From Mariannaea sp. PMI_226 (taxonomy: Eukaryota > Ascomycota > Sordariomycetes > Hypocreales > Nectriaceae): DNA of 64,000 nucleotides. Under the pieces are notes generated by a model. It was not told where the DNA came from. It made no database searches and was given only the letters and a program-made list of their open reading frames with translations. Positions 59,014 through 64,000 of this stretch are shown in pieces (positions within the stretch are counted from its first letter, which is position 1; the number at the start of each line of letters is the position of its first letter). The stretch lies in contig JANFOG010000003.1 in assembly GCA_024336345.1 (NCBI GenBank), positions 998,501 to 1,062,500 of the forward strand, read 5' to 3'. A program made the position numbers and the translations under genes.

Positions 59014-59688
59014 TCTATGGATTAAAGACAGAGGAGGTTGGTGGAGGGGAGGTGTCTTGTTTAAATGTCATGGCAGACGCGGAATAAGTGTAAACAGTAT
59101 GGGTACGGGATAGAACAGATATTGGTTGACTTGGGTTTATGTACCTATCTATGAAACTGTATGAACCAGCCATGTCGACGCCAGTTCTGGTGAACAACTA
59201 TCCCCAAATTTCACGGCTAACCGTGGATAAATATATATATACACCCCCCCTCCTCCTCTATATCCGAAGGGTTCGTCCAGAGTTGAGAAAAAAATCCCCC
59301 ATCTCCACTTGAGGTGTAAATCAACGGGCAGTCTAATGCAGGCAATCTATCGTAGTTGACGGCCACGGCCTTTTAGCCTCGTCAAGGTGGACTCGGTGGA
59401 CCGCCAAGTTCCGAACCCCACCGGCGATATCGAGACCCATCGGGGCGTCGTTGGCCCGGGCCGCATCTAAACATTTCGTCATCTCGCGAATCCGAATCCC
59501 CTCTCCACGAAATGAAGTCTCGTCGCTTTCGCATCGAATGAATTGAACAGCCAGCTGCCAAGAATCCCAGTGGCTTGCCCCCCCCTGCTCCTGGTTCCGG
59601 CCTTCTGTTCGTCCAGGTTTCTCTTGCACCTTGCATCTCCCCCTCCCCCCCTCACCTCTTGTCGTAAGCTCCGGCGAGTTCTCAGACT
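59014..59688. other. Intergenic region with no supported gene
   Basis: 675 bp with the 3' flank of the MYND-like gene and the pyrimidine-rich leader (59560-59680) of the second regulator gene. A TATATATATA run lies at about 59231-59240. No coding feature was recognised; frames opposite the leader are shadows. Confidence 0.55.
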
Positions 59689-62065
59689 ATGGACACGGCC
59701 GAGAGCTCCTCAGTCGGCGCCGGTCCCAAGCCCGCTGGACGAAAACGCATCTCCACTGCATGTGAAGCATGCAGAGCTACCAAGATCAAATGCCAACCAA
59801 GCGAGCAACCGGGTGTATGTCGAAAGTAAGCAAATAGAGAGTGATGCATTCCACTCAAGGTGGCTTTGCTGACTGGCTTCGGGGCCTAACGCCCTGTGCT
59901 GTTTCTAGATGTTTAGAGTCAAAGAGAGAATGCATATCGAGAACAGGTCCCCGGACTCGACGGAGACGAACGAAACTGTATGCAAGCGAGAGAACCCCCC
60001 TTTTTTTTTAATTATATATTTCTATTTTTTCGTAGGACTCTTTCCACTGACATGTACTTTTCTATCTAAACATACAGTGCTGGTGACGACTCGCTGCCCC
60101 AACTACCACCGGCAACAGGCCCATCCAAGACCTTCACCATCGACTTTGATATTCCGTCGCAGCCTGAACCCGACGAGAATTTTGACGCCTTGCGCGACGC
60201 CCATGAGCAGGTGATGGACAATATCTTCCTGTCAGAGCCTGATCCTGACGTATTTGATTCCACCTCGCCATCCATGATGGGCTTCCCAACTCCACCATCT
60301 TCTCACAGCCATTCCATCGCGTCACTGCATGCCAAGCCGCAATTCAACCTCAACTCTGCAGAGTCTCTTCTCACATCGTTCCGCGGAATGCTGTCGCACT
60401 TCCCGTGCATCGTCCTCAGCCCCGAGGACACCGTCTCCAGCTTGGCAGCCACGCGGCCCTTTGTGCTACTCTCGATCCTTGCCGCAGCATCCGGGTCACG
60501 GACTCTCCAGGGACATACTCTCTACGATGAAGAGTTCCGCAAGGTACTCGGTCTGAAGTTTGTGGCTGGAGGCGAACGAAGCTTGGAGCTGCTACAGGGC
60601 ATGCTCATCTACTGTGCTTGGTATGAAACAAGAAAGAAACGGCGCTGTCTGGCGTGAATTCGAAATAACGGTATGGGAAATAAAATAGAAAACTAACAGG
60701 TTTATAGGTATCCGTTCCACCTCCGGCCCAAAAATAAGCAAGCTATTCAGTACGTCCGCATGGCAGGAGACTTGGCCCGCGATATGGAGCTGGACCAAGA
60801 GTTGCCCGAGCTCAGCAGCGGAGTTGCAACAGAGGTGACGAGCGAGCAACTCGAAAAGATACGTACGTATCTATCGTGGTTTTATATAGTTTCCAAGTAA
60901 GCCAGTTCCATATCACATACCGGCCTCTCTATCGACAGACTAATTGACGAGTTCATTCATCTAGCTTCATGACCGCCTGGAAACAGCTATCGATTATGGA
61001 GCCATTCACGGCTTGGACTGCCATCTGTTGCGATATTATGGAGCGCTTCGCAGAGGTCGATGGTGACCTGTCTCTGAGCTATCTCGTGCGGTTGGCCAGC
61101 TATACCATTGCGGCCAAGGTGGCCATGCACGAAAGCATGGCGCCGAGCGAGCAGCAGAGCCAGCTCGTGCTGTTTGGCCTGGAGGCGCAGAGCCGAGAGC
61201 TTCGTCAAGTCATGCTCCCTCACATTGCTATCTCTGGTATGTTACTTTTCACGGAGTCCACCATGATCAAAGTGCTCAAGGGCTAAGAACATGTGGAACA
61301 GCGCCCGTCAGGTTCTCAGAACTCTTCTTTTCCGTCTATCTTAACGGAGGACCCATCCTCCATCTTGGTCGTCCTAAGACCAAACCCACGGGTTTCATAC
61401 CTCCTTCGATTGACAAGCTTAGGATCTGCCTCGACGAGCTCAAGTCCCTCTTCCATTTTCTCACTAATCTCGATGCGTCCGCATACGCGGCATTCTGCTG
61501 TAATGACTGGACTAAGTTCATCCTGATCACAATTCTGGGCGTTCGGCTCTCTTTCCCTATTCCTGATCTCCCATCATGGGACGACGCCTGGGCAAGAAGC
61601 GAGCTGCGACTTGATGACTTCCTGGCGCACATGTGTGAGGGGGCCGAGTTGACCTCTGTGGACACTCGGGTTGACGCCTTTTCCGCGAGCCGCGTGGTGA
61701 TGCGTGTAGTGAAGACAAAATATGACCGCCGAATCTCATCACATAGAAAGGTAGAAGAAGCCGCAGCAGCAGCAGCAGCAGCGGCAATGGTGACGGCGAC
61801 GGCGACGGCAGCGACAACGCCTTCGAGAAGCACCCAAGGCTGCCCGATGTTCGACAACAACATGGAGCCCTATATAGCTGCATGGGACAATGCGGGGTTG
61901 AATGGAGCTGACGCGTTACAATCGATCATGCCGACGGCTACACGAGATCAACAAGATAGCCAGCAACCAGTATTCCATGATTTATGGGCGACAATGACTC
62001 AAGGGTGGGCGAATACGGAGTTTGAGGAGGAACCGCCTATGGACATGCTCGGCCTACCACCGTGA
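59689..62065 (+). CDS. Zn(II)2Cys6 transcription factor, second in the window
   Basis: Six-exon model: 59689-59825, 59909-59977, 60078-60620, 60708-60896, 60965-61236 and 61302-62065 (1974 nt, 657 aa); all introns are GT-AG and phase-consistent. Exons 1 and 2 form C25-x2-C28-x6-C35-x8-C44-x2-C47-x6-C54, a complete zinc cluster (CEACRATKIKC, CRKCLESKREC), followed by a strongly basic linker (RTRRRTK). A Pro/Asp-rich region follows, then the fungal TF regulatory segment with GMLIYCAWYPFHL, SWFYIVSNFMTAWKQ and later FFSVYLNGGPILHLG. A polyalanine run encoded by GCA repeats (61760-61786) and a Thr/Ala stretch precede the acidic C terminus. Target genes are unknown; neighbouring genes (MYND-like and the unknown gene at 63675) are possible but unproven. 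Confidence 0.87.
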
Positions 62066-63674
62066 AGACGGACTTCACCATTTGCGCAAAACTAAAAAAA
62101 TAAAAAGGAACACAAAAGACCCAAAAAGGGCAAAAGCTCTGACTTCAGAATATCTTTCATGTTATTTATATCTGGTACAAATTTCATATTCGCCCGTTTT
62201 CTAATGGCCTTGGCTGCAGCCTTAAACATCCAAGACGGCACCATTCACAGCCCATGACAGGGATGAAGCAGCATTGCTGGTTTAGAGGCGTAGACCATGA
62301 AATATGGCTGGTTTTGTGGTGGCTACGCCCAAACTGTCACACAATCCCTTTATAAATCAAGGCTTTAATTCAAAATTAGAATTCAATTTTCTTGTGCCCA
62401 TTATGTTTCTCGTGCCCGGATGGCCCCCCGACACTCAGTGGAAGAGACAAGGGGCACGGGCACTTATCCATCTACCTATCATCTCTGCCCTCCATCCTCT
62501 CGGTTAGATAAGCTGGGCTTCGTACAAGGTCATGGGTCCCATAGATCACGAAGACAGCCATTAGAACATGTTGAAAGTCAACTGTCGTGTGAAAAAAAAA
62601 AAAGGGAGATGCCTCGCTGCATTAGCAGCAAAAGCAATCATCAGAGAGACTCGGCGAGGACAGTGCCCCTGTTCCCCGGTTGACAGGCTCAGGGAGGGGT
62701 ATCGGACACTCTATCGAAGGCATCTCGAATCTGAATGCACTTACAAAGGGGGCTCGATCGCCACCAGGTGGCGTAGCAATGTTGACCGTCAAAATAAATG
62801 ACTTTTATATCCATATCCCTGCTTGAATGAACCGAAAGTCTGCTCATGCCAAGTGTAGATAGAAGAGACTGGTCTTGATCCGCGTGGCGTGGGAAGTACG
62901 GACGGGAATGGAAGCACCACCAAGACCTTTTCTGATCAATACTGGCGTCTTGGTGCAAGGCTTTTTCTTCCCCAAGCGAGATGAGAAATACTATTCATGT
63001 CTGTAGTATTGAGGCAATTCAACTTGTAAAAAATCACGCTCTGTAAAACGACTCGGCAAACCCAATCATCAGATCTGCTCTCATCACCTCAGCTGGCGAC
63101 ACATCCCAGTGCAAGTCGTGGATGAAGCCAGAAGCATCATACACCGCCTCCCCCGCCCGTCGAAGAGAGACACAAGGAAGACGTGGTTTGATTGACCACA
63201 TCCAAGAATAGCTACACACATACATCGCACCTGCGAAGCCAACGAGAGCGAGGACCGGTCTCGGCCACAACATTTACTGCGCCAAAGGCTGGCAGAGATC
63301 TCAGTCGAGTCACATCATGCATGCAGTAGGGCCTAAAAGGAATGCTCTCTGTGCATACAATGACATCTAGTGTGGACACGTGAGATGAAAGACGAGAAGG
63401 TCTAACATAAAGCGATTCTCGTTGGATACTCGGCCTCGTTCCCAGGTATAAAAGGAGGTCTATATTCTTCTCTGGTAGCAAGTGGAACTTGCCCCTTGAT
63501 TTATTCCATCCTTTCTTCTACCTATACACCTGAGGATATTCCTGAACCTTCATAATTCCTATCAATAACAAGAACTAGGTGTGAAACAGAAAAAGGTTTC
63601 TCCTCCTTATTTACAGTCCCAGCGATATCTTCCTTCCATCTCTTTCTTACAAAGCTTCCTACATCGTCGTCATC
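62066..63674. other. Intergenic region with a TATA promoter at its end
   Basis: 1.6 kb with no confidently supported gene. It begins with A-tracts and simple repeats at the 3' end of the regulator gene. A minus-strand frame of 79 codons at 63034-63273 has a hydrophobic start and is discussed among rejected items. The last 230 bp contain the TATA box and leader of the gene starting at 63675. Confidence 0.5.
63447..63455 (+). promoter_or_regulatory. TATA box of the gene at 63675
   Basis: The element TATAAAAGG is a consensus TATA box, 228 bp upstream of the start codon, followed by a pyrimidine-rich stretch (63487-63530) suitable for transcription start. In fungi, TATA-containing promoters are typical of strongly inducible genes. 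Confidence 0.6.
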
Positions 63675-64000
63675 ATGTCGCTCACCGCTGGCCAAACATC
63701 CATCTTCAAGGGCAAGTTTGAGAAAATTCCATCCACCGCCAGCCCTGGCCTGCTCTGGCTCAAGAAGTACGCACTCATGGATGACCTCTCTATGCAAGGC
63801 GTCCTGAAGCCATCGGACCTCATCCGAGCCGACGTGGAATATAGTTCCAATGGCGTCAAGGCTGGTGACCCGTGCAAGTTCTTCATCAACATCGTACTCA
63901 TTGAGGAGCCCAACAACGTACGTAGGGAGGTTGGCTACGGACACGAGTGCCGCACGGTCTGGGACGTGGCCCTGTCAGACACAAGGAGGACGGTAATCCT
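63675..64000 (+). CDS. 5' part of an unknown protein-coding gene (partial)
   Basis: An open frame from ATG 63675 runs off the right edge after 108 complete codons. The protein begins MSLTAGQTSIFKGKFEKI and continues with mixed hydrophobic and charged residues (SPGLLWLKKYALMDD, CKFFINIVLIEE). There is no signal peptide and no membrane segment. Codon use is C-rich at third positions (CTC, GTC, ATC, AAG), as in the other genes here, which supports coding. I recognise no family. A GTACGT at 63919 could be a splice donor, but the frame stays open through it. It has a strong TATA box and a 220-base leader with an ATG in good context (CATCATGTC), so it is probably a well-expressed or inducible gene. 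Confidence 0.65.
   Translation, partial: MSLTAGQTSIFKGKFEKIPSTASPGLLWLKKYALMDDLSMQGVLKPSDLIRADVEYSSNGVKAGDPCKFFINIVLIEEPNNVRREVGYGHECRTVWDVALSDTRRTVI

Noticed and set aside
63034..63273. 79-codon minus-strand frame with a hydrophobic start
   Set aside because: It has an ATG in fair context and plausible composition, but many chance frames of this size exist in 64 kb and no motif or promoter supports it. Transcript data could revive it.

Overview
The window is nuclear DNA from a filamentous ascomycete, most likely a Sordariomycete and plausibly a member of the Hypocreales. The evidence is short introns of about 50-100 bp with CTAAC-like branch sites, two Zn(II)2Cys6 transcription factors, fungal-type proteins (SLS1, CENP-O/Mcm21, a GPI-anchored wall protein) and a TEF1 gene with the intron layout used for barcoding in this group. 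No tRNA, rRNA, CRISPR array, intact transposon or bacterial operon was seen. Intron-exon structures were built by hand from splice signals, reading phase and family motifs, so they are models and not transcript-proven.

Left part (1-11.8 kb): the 3' end of an unknown gene; a Zn2Cys6 regulator (minus strand) divergent from an amidase-signature hydrolase (plus strand), with two identical CGG-N10-CCG palindromes in the promoter they share; a small kinase-like phosphotransferase; a WBP11-type splicing protein; and an MCT-type MFS transporter. Middle left (13-31 kb): an intronless TPR protein, phosphopantothenate-cysteine ligase (CoA synthesis), an SLC33A1-type acetyl-CoA transporter, a mitochondrially targeted iron-sulfur L-serine dehydratase, the kinetochore protein CENP-O/Mcm21, a Pro-rich GPI-anchored wall protein, and Yae1 (Fe-S delivery to Rli1).

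From 30.8 to 40.4 kb there is a 9.7-kb stretch without a convincing gene, marked by long homopolymers and one possible 34-codon gene. Next come a cytochrome P450 with an altered I-helix and an adjacent MFS exporter, then a second gene-poor gap of about 4 kb before TEF1, whose leader carries an intron. Right part (51-64 kb): SLS1 (mitochondrial expression) divergent from NSE3 (SMC5/6 complex) with three GATAAG boxes between them; an 86-residue SF3b subunit whose only AUG is alone on its coding exon; a MYND-like zinc protein; a second Zn2Cys6 regulator; and the 5' part of an unknown gene with a clear TATA box.

Most genes are unrelated housekeeping genes. The two places where neighbours plausibly work together are the regulator/amidase pair at the left and the P450/MFS pair at 40-45 kb. 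The most notable observations are the paired operator-like palindromes, the micro-exons of 8 and 13 nt, the splicing-dependent start codon of the SF3b gene, a GC-AG intron in NSE3, and the P450 with leucine in place of the conserved I-helix acid.
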